11,978 nucleotides of DNA, from contig JAPPOW010000053.1 in the NCBI GenBank assembly GCA_028817775.1, forward strand, positions 1 to 11,978. The letters run 5' to 3'. Below the pieces are notes generated by a model. It did not search any database, was not told where the DNA came from, and saw only the letters and a program-made list of their open reading frames with translations. Position 1 is the stretch's first letter. Every line of letters begins with the position of its first letter. This DNA is from Candidatus Melainabacteria bacterium. GTDB taxonomy: Bacteria; Cyanobacteriota; Vampirovibrionia; LMEP-6097. Positions 1-7,101 of the stretch are shown one piece after another. Both the position numbers and the translations under genes were made by a program.

Positions 1-35
1 GATCCTTACGGTCACTTCGTTCCCTCAGGATGACA
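1..35. repeat. dispersed palindromic repeat-like element, cut by window edge
   Basis: Read on the minus strand, this stretch starts one base after the ligA stop as TGTCATCCTGAGGGAACG and runs to AAGGATC at the edge. The arms ATCCT (2-6) and AGGAT (27-31) are complementary. This layout (GTCATCCTGAG, a short variable centre, AAGGATC) resembles a small palindromic repeat that I recall from intergenic regions of many bacterial genomes. The central part does not pair well here, so it is not a textbook terminator. It may still cap the ligA transcript. The outer end is missing, so full length and copy number are unknown. Confidence 0.5.
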
Positions 36-2021
36 TCAGTTAAACAAAGCTGCAAACTCTTCTTCTCCAATAATTTTGACCCCAAGCTTCTCTGCCTTAT
101 CGTATTTTGAACCAGGACTCTCACCGCATAATAAGTAAGAAGTTTTTTTGGAGATTGATGAACTGACCTTACCACCATTCTCCTTGATCTGCGCCTCATA
201 GTGTGAGCGACTTTGAGCTAGTGTGCCAGTAATCACAAAACTCAAACCTTCTAAAGAACTGCCCAGCTGTTTAGTAGTACTAGCCTCTAGTTCAAGCCCA
301 GCTGCTGCCAGATTAGTTTTCAAGTCCTTATAAGAATCTGATTCAAAATAGTTCTTAAGTGAGAGAATAATTTTAGGACCGAGTCCATCCACCTTCTCCA
401 GTTCAGCACCTTGATTTTGCAGGACTTCCTGTTCAAGCGCTTCAAGACTAGGAAAGTATGAATCAATCAATTCAGCGACATTAGCACCAATATGCTTGAT
501 ACCAAGCGCAAACAAAAATCTAGCAAAGCTACGCTTACGACTAGCAGCAATTGAATCAATTGCGTTTTGTGATGATTTCTCTGCCATTCGCTCGAGCCCA
601 GTAAAGTCCTCTAACTTTAATTGATATAAATCAAGTGGTTGCTGAATCAAAGCTTGCTCTAGCAAGGCTGCAAGCAGTGAAGGACCAAGCCCACTAATAT
701 CCATGGCTTTTTTTGAGCACCAATGCTCAATGCGGCGCTGCACCTGGGCTGGACAAGTAGCTACATTAGTGCATCTATGGCTAACATCCTCTTGCTCGAC
801 TTCTGAGCCACAAACTGGGCAAGCATCAGGTACCGTGATCTCTTCAACCTTAGCTCGCTTCTCAATATTGACTGCAATAATCTCTGGAATAATTTCACCA
901 GCTTTGCGCACGTCAACCCAATCGCCGATCTTGACTCCAAGCCGCTCAACCTGATCAAAATTATGCAAAGTTGCTCGCTTAACTGTAGTACCAGCCAGTT
1001 GCACTGGCGCCAGGTTAGCCACCGGCGTAATAGTACCCAAACGTCCCACTTCATAGCTCACCGATTCCAGTTGGGTTTCAGCAACTTCTGCAGGGAATTT
1101 GAGCGCGATAGCCCAGCGTGGTGATTTGGCTGTAGAGCCAAGAGTACGCTGCAGGTCAGCTTGATCTACTTTGACCACCGCACCATCAATCTCATAATCC
1201 AATTCAAAGCGCTGCTCTTGCCAGTGATAGTAGAGCTCGATAACTTCATCAATGCTTTTGCAGATCTTGTTGTGCTCAGCATTAGTTTTGAAACCATAGC
1301 CAGCTAATTGATCCAAATCCTGATGATGCGAGCCGGATTGTGGAAACAAAGAATACAAGAAGGCATCAAGCTTGCGACTAGCAGTCACCTTAGCGTCAAG
1401 CTGCCTCAGTGAACCAGCTGCAGTATTACGAGGATTGGCGTAGATAGTACCACCATCACGTGCTTGAGCTTCATTGATCTTGGCAAAATCACTTTTGTTG
1501 ATAAAGACTTCACCACGAACATGAACTGGCTGCTGCGATTTGATAATTTGTGGCAGAGTTTTGATAGTGCGTACATTGGCAGTGACATCTTCACCAGTTT
1601 TACCATCACCACGAGTTGCAGCCCGTAGTAATTTACCATCTTGGTAATCGATAGCAATACTCAAACCATCAATCTTGAGTTCAAAAACATAATCACGCTT
1701 GGTTTCCTCGCCAATGATACGGTTGATACGCTGTTCCCATTCGCGAATCTCATCTTCACCAAAGGCATTAGCCAAGCTGATCATTGGGATCTCATGCTCT
1801 ACTTTAGTAAACTTGGAAGCAGCTACTGATTCACCAGCATACTGGCTAGGACTATCTGGACCAACCCAATCCGGGTGTTGCTTTTCCAGTGCCAAGAGCT
1901 CCTGCATATGAGCGTCGTAAACCGCATCCTCAACTTCGGGTGCATCATCAAGGTAGTAAGCCTCGTTCCAGGCTTTGAGTTTCACAACAAGTTCTTGGTA
2001 TCTTTCTACTTGAGTAGCCAT
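36..2021 (-). CDS. ligA: NAD+-dependent DNA ligase LigA
   Basis: This enzyme seals nicks between Okazaki fragments and in repair, using NAD+ as AMP donor. At 661 residues it has the usual length and full domain order. An N-terminal Ia domain comes first (about 1-65). The adenylation domain has the AMP-accepting lysine in KIDG (K116) and the later EIDGAVVK motif (277-284). An OB fold starts near 318. A zinc site is formed by C401, C404, C417 and C423. Helix-hairpin-helix repeats (about 435-560) precede a C-terminal BRCT domain (about 586-661, FVITGTL). The ATG overlaps the end of the upstream permease gene by 16 nt, which suggests translational coupling; no strong Shine-Dalgarno is visible. 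In the OB fold the usual VGRTG reads VGRLG (326-330). The gene is last in its operon and ends in TGA, beside a repeat-like palindrome. Confidence 0.97.
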   Translation of the reverse strand: MATQVERYQELVVKLKAWNEAYYLDDAPEVEDAVYDAHMQELLALEKQHPDWVGPDSPSQYAGESVAASKFTKVEHEIPMISLANAFGEDEIREWEQRINRIIGEETKRDYVFELKIDGLSIAIDYQDGKLLRAATRGDGKTGEDVTANVRTIKTLPQIIKSQQPVHVRGEVFINKSDFAKINEAQARDGGTIYANPRNTAAGSLRQLDAKVTASRKLDAFLYSLFPQSGSHHQDLDQLAGYGFKTNAEHNKICKSIDEVIELYYHWQEQRFELDYEIDGAVVKVDQADLQRTLGSTAKSPRWAIALKFPAEVAETQLESVSYEVGRLGTITPVANLAPVQLAGTTVKRATLHNFDQVERLGVKIGDWVDVRKAGEIIPEIIAVNIEKRAKVEEITVPDACPVCGSEVEQEDVSHRCTNVATCPAQVQRRIEHWCSKKAMDISGLGPSLLAALLEQALIQQPLDLYQLKLEDFTGLERMAEKSSQNAIDSIAASRKRSFARFLFALGIKHIGANVAELIDSYFPSLEALEQEVLQNQGAELEKVDGLGPKIILSLKNYFESDSYKDLKTNLAAAGLELEASTTKQLGSSLEGLSFVITGTLAQSRSHYEAQIKENGGKVSSSISKKTSYLLCGESPGSKYDKAEKLGVKIIGEEEFAALFN

Positions 2022-2878
2022 AAGCTAGAACCAATCATCACTGCGGCAAGAATCGAAGTCAAAGTAAAGATTAGAGCCAGTTTTAAACCCACAGCCTTAC
2101 GGTAAACCAAAAAGCTAGTGAGATTAATACCGGGACTTGCCAGCATAAAACTTATTATAGTGCCAATTGGCAGACCCAGCTTCAAAAATTCCTGACTCAA
2201 GGGCACATCAGCGCCAGCACAAAAATAAAACGGAAAAGCAATCACCGAAGCAAGTGCAGCTGAAATCAGTGGATTGGAGATTGGCTCAAGCATTCTTGCC
2301 ATCAGGTCGGTGTCACTAATACTAGCGATATAAGTTGCAATCAAGACTGCAACTATAATCCAAGGCAGAAAGCTACGCGAGATTTCCCAAATATCCTGCC
2401 CTAATTTTTGCCAAACTGATTTTTTATGAGCACAACAATCATCATGATGGTGATGAGCAACAGCAAGCTCAAGTTCAAAATCCTGAGGAGCAAACAAAAC
2501 TAGTAAATAAGCAACCAGAACTCCAAAGATAACTGAAGTCACAAAACGCAAAGCAGTTAGCTCCCAACCCAAAATTGCAGTCAAAATCAAAGCTGGGATA
2601 CTTGAAGCGTTGCCAGCAACAAGGAATGCTACTAGTGGTGGCCACTTCAAACCTTTCTCATGCAGCTTGATAGCCAGTGGGATCATGCCACAAGTACAAA
2701 TTGGAATCAAAGAACCAATAAAACTTGCCATCAAGACTGATCCAAAACCCTGGCTAGAACCAAAGATCTTCTGCAAAGTTTCATCACTAACATAGTGATC
2801 AATCAAACTCGATGCCACAATGGCAATCAAGAAGACCGGTAGAATTTCAGCAAATAAATGTAGTGCGTGGTTTATCAT
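2006..2878 (-). CDS. ArsP/YraQ-family (DUF318-type) membrane permease with His/Cys loop
   Basis: A 290-residue integral membrane protein with about eight hydrophobic helices (near 8-28, 44-70, 80-103, 108-130, 170-187, 203-220, 236-258, 264-288). It has the two sequence blocks of the ArsP_1/YraQ permease family: PICTCGMIPLA (59-69), matching the family's P-x-C-x-C-G-x-x-P element, and CAGADVPLSQEF (220-231) followed by a glycine-rich helix. Between the two four-helix halves lies a soluble loop with HHHHDDCCAH (142-151), which looks like a metal-binding patch. Known relatives export methylated arsenicals or have been linked to Cu/Zn efflux; the substrate here cannot be read from sequence. The ATG at 2878 lies 37 nt after atpB on the same strand, and its end overlaps ligA. 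No arsR-like or metal regulator gene is nearby. Family assignment is good; function is open. Confidence 0.8.
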   Translation of the reverse strand: MINHALHLFAEILPVFLIAIVASSLIDHYVSDETLQKIFGSSQGFGSVLMASFIGSLIPICTCGMIPLAIKLHEKGLKWPPLVAFLVAGNASSIPALILTAILGWELTALRFVTSVIFGVLVAYLLVLFAPQDFELELAVAHHHHDDCCAHKKSVWQKLGQDIWEISRSFLPWIIVAVLIATYIASISDTDLMARMLEPISNPLISAALASVIAFPFYFCAGADVPLSQEFLKLGLPIGTIISFMLASPGINLTSFLVYRKAVGLKLALIFTLTSILAAVMIGSSLWLLK

Positions 2879-2915
2879 TGACTAACACAACAGATGAAGC
2901 TTCTCGGACATGGAT

Positions 2916-3719
2916 TTAGTGAGCGTGCTCGTGGACACAATGCTCCGCGTGCTGTATGGCTGTCGCAATATAAACTGTTGACAAAATCGTAAACAAGAAA
3001 GACTGCAGTAAACCAACTGCAAGCTCAAAGCCCATCACAAATACCGGAATAATAAAGTAGGTAAGAGTAATGAAGGTAGAAAGCAAAGTCTCACCTGCAA
3101 CTGTGTTAGCAAAAAGACGCAAAGACAAGGTAAGCGGTCTAACAATTAAATCCATCAATTCAATCAAACACATTGGGTTGAGCATATTCCAGCCCTTTTC
3201 GGTAAATCTGATTGGTAGGAAAGACTCTATATACTTCCAACCACCAACTTTAACACCAGAAAAAAAGTAAACAAAGATCACCATCAAAGCCATCGCTGCT
3301 GGAACATTAAGATCAGCCACCGGGCTAGCTCCATGCCAAGGATGTAGATGCACTGCATCATGACCATGCGCGCCTGCTTGATGTACAGGAATCTGCGGCC
3401 ACCAAGAGAAGATCGAACCAAGCTTCCAAGGTAATAAACCAGCATAGTAGCAAGTCAAAATGAATAAGAAGATTGAACCAATAAAGAAGGTATAGTTGTT
3501 GGCACGTTTTTTGCCAACTTGATCAGTCACCAAACCTCTAAGGAAACCAAAGATAGTCTCAACAAAGTATTGTCTTACCCCAAATTTAGAAGTATCAGCA
3601 CTAATACCAGCACTTAACGACCATGCTAATAACAAAACAAAGGCCATACATCCCCACGCAAAATAAAGCGTATCGATGTGAACTGACTTACCTAGTATTT
3701 CTCCCGTGATGTGATGCAT
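2916..3719 (-). CDS. atpB: F0F1 ATP synthase subunit a
   Basis: Membrane proton-channel subunit of ATP synthase (267 aa), which with the c-ring couples proton flow to rotation. The core is clear: PLTLSLRLFANTVAGE (195-210) contains the essential arginine (R201), with N205 and E210 matching the E. coli N214/E219 positions. LLQSFLFTILSTVYIATAI (237-255) is the last helix. YYAGLLPWKL (91-100) and ADLNVPAAMAL (135-145) resemble the cyanobacterial and plastid protein (called AtpI there). Two features are unusual: six histidines within residues 113-129, in a loop expected on the outer (p) side, and a C-terminal tail with five histidines and one cysteine in 257-267. The ATG at 3719 lies inside the end of the AtpI-like gene (32-nt overlap). 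The next gene is a permease, not atpE, so the operon is split. Confidence 0.96.
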   Translation of the reverse strand: MHHITGEILGKSVHIDTLYFAWGCMAFVLLLAWSLSAGISADTSKFGVRQYFVETIFGFLRGLVTDQVGKKRANNYTFFIGSIFLFILTCYYAGLLPWKLGSIFSWWPQIPVHQAGAHGHDAVHLHPWHGASPVADLNVPAAMALMVIFVYFFSGVKVGGWKYIESFLPIRFTEKGWNMLNPMCLIELMDLIVRPLTLSLRLFANTVAGETLLSTFITLTYFIIPVFVMGFELAVGLLQSFLFTILSTVYIATAIQHAEHCVHEHAH

Positions 3720-4059
3720 TATAGTAAAAACCTATCGCTATTAATACTAGCTGATATAGAAGGAAGGCAAAACCAGCTGCTATAAGATTAAGCTTAAATT
3801 TGACAATAAGTACAGCTATAATCCCAGCAGTCAAGACTAAGCGCATGCTGGAAACCAAAGCCATCAATACGCTTATCTTACTTGTCTGTTCTTCGCCAGG
3901 CACCGGCAAATCAAAGCCCTTATAAAGTAGTCTCAGATAAATATTAAAAACAAAACTTGTTATAAGGAAGGAAATTGCAAAAGCCGGCTGATAGAAATAA
4001 AGTGCTACAGCAAGCAAAATTGCAATCAAGCTATGGATCATAACGGTAAGTTTCTTCAT
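3688..4059 (-). CDS. AtpI-like small membrane protein (ATP synthase I chain family)
   Basis: A 123-residue protein with four predicted membrane helices (about 8-23, 27-45, 65-87, 91-113) joined by a short polar loop LPVPGEEQTSK (51-61). The helix starting SSMRLVLTAG (70-79), with its conserved-type arginine (R73), and the position directly ahead of atpB fit the ATP synthase I chain family. Those proteins (AtpI, Atp1 in cyanobacteria) are not part of the final enzyme; they are thought to help c-ring assembly or ion supply. Its ATG overlaps the methyltransferase stop as ATGA, and its own 3' end overlaps atpB by 32 nt, so translation of all three is probably coupled. Sequence conservation in this family is low, so the call rests heavily on size, topology and neighbour. 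Confidence 0.78.
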   Translation of the reverse strand: MKKLTVMIHSLIAILLAVALYFYQPAFAISFLITSFVFNIYLRLLYKGFDLPVPGEEQTSKISVLMALVSSMRLVLTAGIIAVLIVKFKLNLIAAGFAFLLYQLVLIAIGFYYNASHHGRNTR

Positions 4060-4718
4060 TTCAGATTCTTAGCCACTACTATCCTCGAGCCAAAGTCATT
4101 CTTACGTAATGAGTCAACTTGCCAGCCACTTTCTTTAAGCAAAGCATCCAGCTCATCATCATTGTAATAACGCAAGAGCATACCATCACGGTACTCATCA
4201 TTGTATTGATGGCTACCATCTTCAAGTACTTCATATGTGCCCTTCTCGCCGCTAGCAACTTTATCAAAGACCCCAAACATGATGCCATCGGGCTTCACGA
4301 ATTTTTTGATTGCAGACAAGAACTCCTTGCCTCTATCGTAGTCAAGATGCTCGAAACAAGCATTGATCAAAATGCCATCAAAATGGTTCTCTGGAAAGTC
4401 CATTGCAAAAATATCACCTTCAACAAAGTTAATATCCTCAAGCTGACGCTCAGCCAGCACGCCATTGGCTAACTTGATAGCTGAGGGAGAGATATCGATA
4501 CCAGTAAGTTTGAAGCCATGTTCTTGCAAATAAAAACTAAGCCAACCAGAACCACAAGCTAGGTCCAGAATATTTTGGCATTGATGTTTTTTGAAGGCTT
4601 GCGGAATCTCAGGGATATAATCCAAAACATCAGGGATGCTGGTATTAGCTTTCTTGACTCGTTGCCAAGCATCTTCCCAGAAGTCTAGATTTTTTTGGTA
4701 TAGCTCTGCTTCTATCAT
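4056..4718 (-). CDS. class I SAM-dependent methyltransferase, substrate unknown
   Basis: A 220-residue protein with a Rossmann-type methyltransferase fold. Motif I is NILDLACGSGWLS (49-61). The acidic residue after strand 2 is in LTGIDIS (71-77, D75). GDIFAMDFPENHFDGIL (101-117) supplies the adenine-side acidic residue and the strand-4 region, followed by NACFEHL (119-125) and a post-motif helix and strand near KPDGIMFGVF (142-151). This pattern matches the broad Methyltransf_11/25 group. Nothing shows whether it acts on a small molecule, a quinone-like lipid or a protein. It is first in the unit that continues, by ATGA overlap, into the AtpI-like gene, so it may be expressed with ATP synthase parts. 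I see no clear Shine-Dalgarno ahead of its ATG; a TACAAT hexamer is very close upstream, so a nearly leaderless transcript is possible. Confidence 0.85.
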   Translation of the reverse strand: MIEAELYQKNLDFWEDAWQRVKKANTSIPDVLDYIPEIPQAFKKHQCQNILDLACGSGWLSFYLQEHGFKLTGIDISPSAIKLANGVLAERQLEDINFVEGDIFAMDFPENHFDGILINACFEHLDYDRGKEFLSAIKKFVKPDGIMFGVFDKVASGEKGTYEVLEDGSHQYNDEYRDGMLLRYYNDDELDALLKESGWQVDSLRKNDFGSRIVVAKNLK

Positions 4719-4726
4719 TGCAGACT

Positions 4727-4732
4727 ATTGTA
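4727..4732 (-). promoter_or_regulatory. candidate -10 box for the methyltransferase-to-ligA unit
   Basis: On the minus strand TACAAT (5 of 6 to TATAAT) ends nine bases before the ATG at 4718. No good -35 hexamer lies at 16-18 nt, so this is weak. If real, transcription would begin about two bases before the start codon, giving an almost leaderless mRNA, consistent with the missing ribosome binding site. Confidence 0.25.
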
Positions 4733-4773
4733 GCAAGCTGCGGGGAATTAGACCCATAGACGATTAACTCTTC

Positions 4774-4794
4774 AAGAAAGGCTCAGCCTTCTTT
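4774..4794 (-). terminator. weak terminator-like hairpin after flgK
   Basis: On the minus strand AAAGAAGGC, loop TGA and GCCTTTCTT form a nine-position stem with one mismatch and one G-U pair, about 84 nt after the flgK stop. The 3' arm itself is T-rich, but no pure T tract follows. It lies between the flagellar genes and the methyltransferase unit and is the best terminator candidate in the 159-bp gap 4719-4877. Confidence 0.35.
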
Positions 4795-4877
4795 AACAGC
4801 TTAGCAATTCGATCAAAATGAGCCTAAGGATCAAGTCATTGAGCAAAAAATTCTAAATTCTAGACTCATGGAGTTAC

Positions 4878-7088
4878 TTAGACAATAGACAACATCGACT
4901 CAAGCACTTCATTGTAAACTCGCATCACATTAGCGTTGGCTGCAAAAGCTGTCTGGAAACGAATCAACTCAGCGGCATCTTCTTCCAAAGAGACACCACT
5001 AGTAGCAATTCTATCGTTATCAAGTGAACTAAGCAGTGCTCCACTATTCTCAGCTTTGGAGATAGCAACATTGGCTGCAGTACCATAACTACCAACAATA
5101 TCTGTCATTTTGTTACTCAAATTAGAAGATGAATCATTGACCCCGCCCTGAATCACCGAAATCTTAAAATGCCCTTGGTTGTTAGATAAGCTAGCATCAT
5201 CAAAACTTGCATTCATTTTAAATCTAACAAAGGCTGCACTAGCTGGAATGGTACCACTATAAGAAACCCTAGACTCAGGAGCACCAGCAGCAGTAGTAAA
5301 ATTACCAGTAGAACCAATTACAGTACCAGATGAATCCAAGAATTCATACTGCACCAAACTATCACTACCAAAGCCATTGGTACCAGCATTGACCAAACTA
5401 GCTGCATTGCTCGAATTATTAAGCACAATGCCATCAGCATGAATAGTAATCTCTTGTCCTGGCACTAGTGGCACTAAACTTTGTACATTGCCTGTATCAG
5501 TTGAATCGATGTAGACCATCTGAGTTTTGGCATTGTCACTGACGATATTGTTGCTATCAAAAAATAAATTAGCAACCTCATCAACAATTGATCCATCACC
5601 TAAGTTTTGAGTTTTACCAGGAGCAATTAGTTCTGGGTTACTCATCACCCCAGTGATCACACTAAAAGTACCAGCAGCATTACCGGTAAACAAAGCTGAG
5701 CCAGTGTTACCAGTCTGAGTAGTACCTAGTTGTAATAAATCATTGACTGATGTTTTGATACTCATGGCTAAGTTATCAAGCATCTTACGCATCTCAGGAA
5801 TATCTTTGTTGGTGGCTTCAAGCATGCCACCAATCTCACCTTTGACATTATCAAGACTGCCTTGCCTGGTGAGCAAACCATCAATACTGCGCAGAATTAA
5901 AGTTGCAGGGTTAGAGTCAAGGATATTGTTACCCTTCTCTACATCAAAAAGATATTGTCTACCTTGATTATTAAGCACTGTCACTGTAGTACCATCAGCA
6001 CCATTGGTAGTAGCTGCAGTTAAGCCAAGCACAGTCAAAGCGGAACCACCTGTAATATCAATCTCAGCATCAGCATCATTGACAGCATTCTCAATCAAAG
6101 CAGTCGAAATCACCAAGTAACCATCATCACTTAATGAAGCAATTGTACCTAGACCACCAGAAGCTTTGAAAGTGTTATTGATCTTAGTTACTACATCACG
6201 CATTGATGAGCCAGCTTCAAAGTTGACAGTGAACGGTCCAGTAGCAGTGCCAGCACCATTATCAACACTCAAAGTTAAAGTGTTAGCACTTGTGGTGATA
6301 CCAGCAATTGCATCTTCAATATTAGGGAAGGCATTAGTAGCAGTCACCTTGGCATCACTGCTATAAAGAGTTGTAGTCATATTACGAAACTGGCCGTTGA
6401 CTTCAGTATTAACATCAAAATTATAAAGCTGCATCGCTCTATCAATCAAAAGATCACGTCTATCTTCTAGTTCTGTAGAAGGTACAGCATTAGCATAGGA
6501 CTTCAATACTTGTGCATGCACCTCACCAAGCTCTTCAAGCACTGTATTAAGTTCAGTGACAGCACCATCAATCTGACCACTGGTCTCTAAATCCAAATTA
6601 CGTTTCAAAAGCGATATAGAGGAATCAATTTGATTAAAGGCATCAGCCAAAGCATCAGCCGAGTTCACAAAAATACTTCTTGCAGTACTTGAATCAGGGC
6701 TTGCAGCAAAATCCTTAGCCGCCTTGAAGAAATCTGTCATCTTGGCAGTAAGCCCAGTCTCACTTGGCTCACCGAGAATATTGTTCATGCTAATCATCAG
6801 CTCAGCAAACTTTTCATCAAAGCCTTTGTTTGAAGCTTGTTCACGGTAACTTTGATCAAGAAATAAATCTCTAATTCTCTCAATATCTTCAATGACCACA
6901 CCAGAGAAGGTACGCATCACATTGACCCCTGGTAAATTAGTAGTATCTCCTTGTTTAAAATTGATTCTTTGACGAGAGTAGCCAGGCGTGTTGACGTTAG
7001 CAATATTATTACTCGCCACATTCAGACCAGCTTGCGCAGCCTGCATGCCTGATGTACTTATTCCTAATCCTCCAAATGTTCCGGTCAT
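4878..7088 (-). CDS. flgK: flagellar hook-associated protein 1 (FlgK) with extra beta-rich modules
   Basis: FlgK is the first junction protein between flagellar hook and filament, exported through the flagellar type III system. The N-terminal axial-protein motif is exact in style: STSGMQAAQAGLNVASNNIA (11-30), then NTPGYSRQR (33-41). The C-terminal helix SLEEDAAELIRFQTAF (700-715) through VLESMLSIV (728-736) packs with it in the D0 core. NMTTTLYSS (236-244) and IPEMRKMLDNLA (430-441) fit the family middle. At 736 residues it is longer than the roughly 550 of enteric FlgK. The excess includes an IN-like module (about 268-360) and a jelly-roll-like module (about 525-648). The start is fixed by an AGGAG Shine-Dalgarno overlapping the flgL stop. 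It is the last of three co-oriented flagellar genes, whereas flgK usually precedes flgL. Confidence 0.95.
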   Translation of the reverse strand: MTGTFGGLGISTSGMQAAQAGLNVASNNIANVNTPGYSRQRINFKQGDTTNLPGVNVMRTFSGVVIEDIERIRDLFLDQSYREQASNKGFDEKFAELMISMNNILGEPSETGLTAKMTDFFKAAKDFAASPDSSTARSIFVNSADALADAFNQIDSSISLLKRNLDLETSGQIDGAVTELNTVLEELGEVHAQVLKSYANAVPSTELEDRRDLLIDRAMQLYNFDVNTEVNGQFRNMTTTLYSSDAKVTATNAFPNIEDAIAGITTSANTLTLSVDNGAGTATGPFTVNFEAGSSMRDVVTKINNTFKASGGLGTIASLSDDGYLVISTALIENAVNDADAEIDITGGSALTVLGLTAATTNGADGTTVTVLNNQGRQYLFDVEKGNNILDSNPATLILRSIDGLLTRQGSLDNVKGEIGGMLEATNKDIPEMRKMLDNLAMSIKTSVNDLLQLGTTQTGNTGSALFTGNAAGTFSVITGVMSNPELIAPGKTQNLGDGSIVDEVANLFFDSNNIVSDNAKTQMVYIDSTDTGNVQSLVPLVPGQEITIHADGIVLNNSSNAASLVNAGTNGFGSDSLVQYEFLDSSGTVIGSTGNFTTAAGAPESRVSYSGTIPASAAFVRFKMNASFDDASLSNNQGHFKISVIQGGVNDSSSNLSNKMTDIVGSYGTAANVAISKAENSGALLSSLDNDRIATSGVSLEEDAAELIRFQTAFAANANVMRVYNEVLESMLSIV

Positions 7089-7096
7089 GCTACTAC

Positions 7097-7101
7097 TCCT
7101 A
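7097..7101 (-). promoter_or_regulatory. flgK ribosome binding site overlapping flgL stop
   Basis: On the minus strand AGGAG lies eight bases ahead of the flgK ATG (7088). Its AG overlaps the TAG stop of flgL, so terminating ribosomes are placed to restart. It is the clearest ribosome binding site in the flagellar unit and supports the chosen flgK start. Confidence 0.7.

Noticed and set aside
1875..2105. Plus-strand open frame spanning the ligA/permease overlap
   Set aside because: Both underlying minus-strand genes are certain, and the frame shows no motif or start signal.
4119..4472. 117-codon open frame on the plus strand opposite the methyltransferase
   Set aside because: It is wholly antisense to a gene with clear SAM-binding motifs, has no ribosome binding site or recognisable domain, and reads like reverse-frame translation.
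4845..4865. Short A/T direct repeat (TAGAATTTAGAATTTTTTGC on the minus strand) after flgK considered as a terminator
   Set aside because: The T run has only a three-base-pair stem before it; the hairpin at 4774-4794 is a better candidate.
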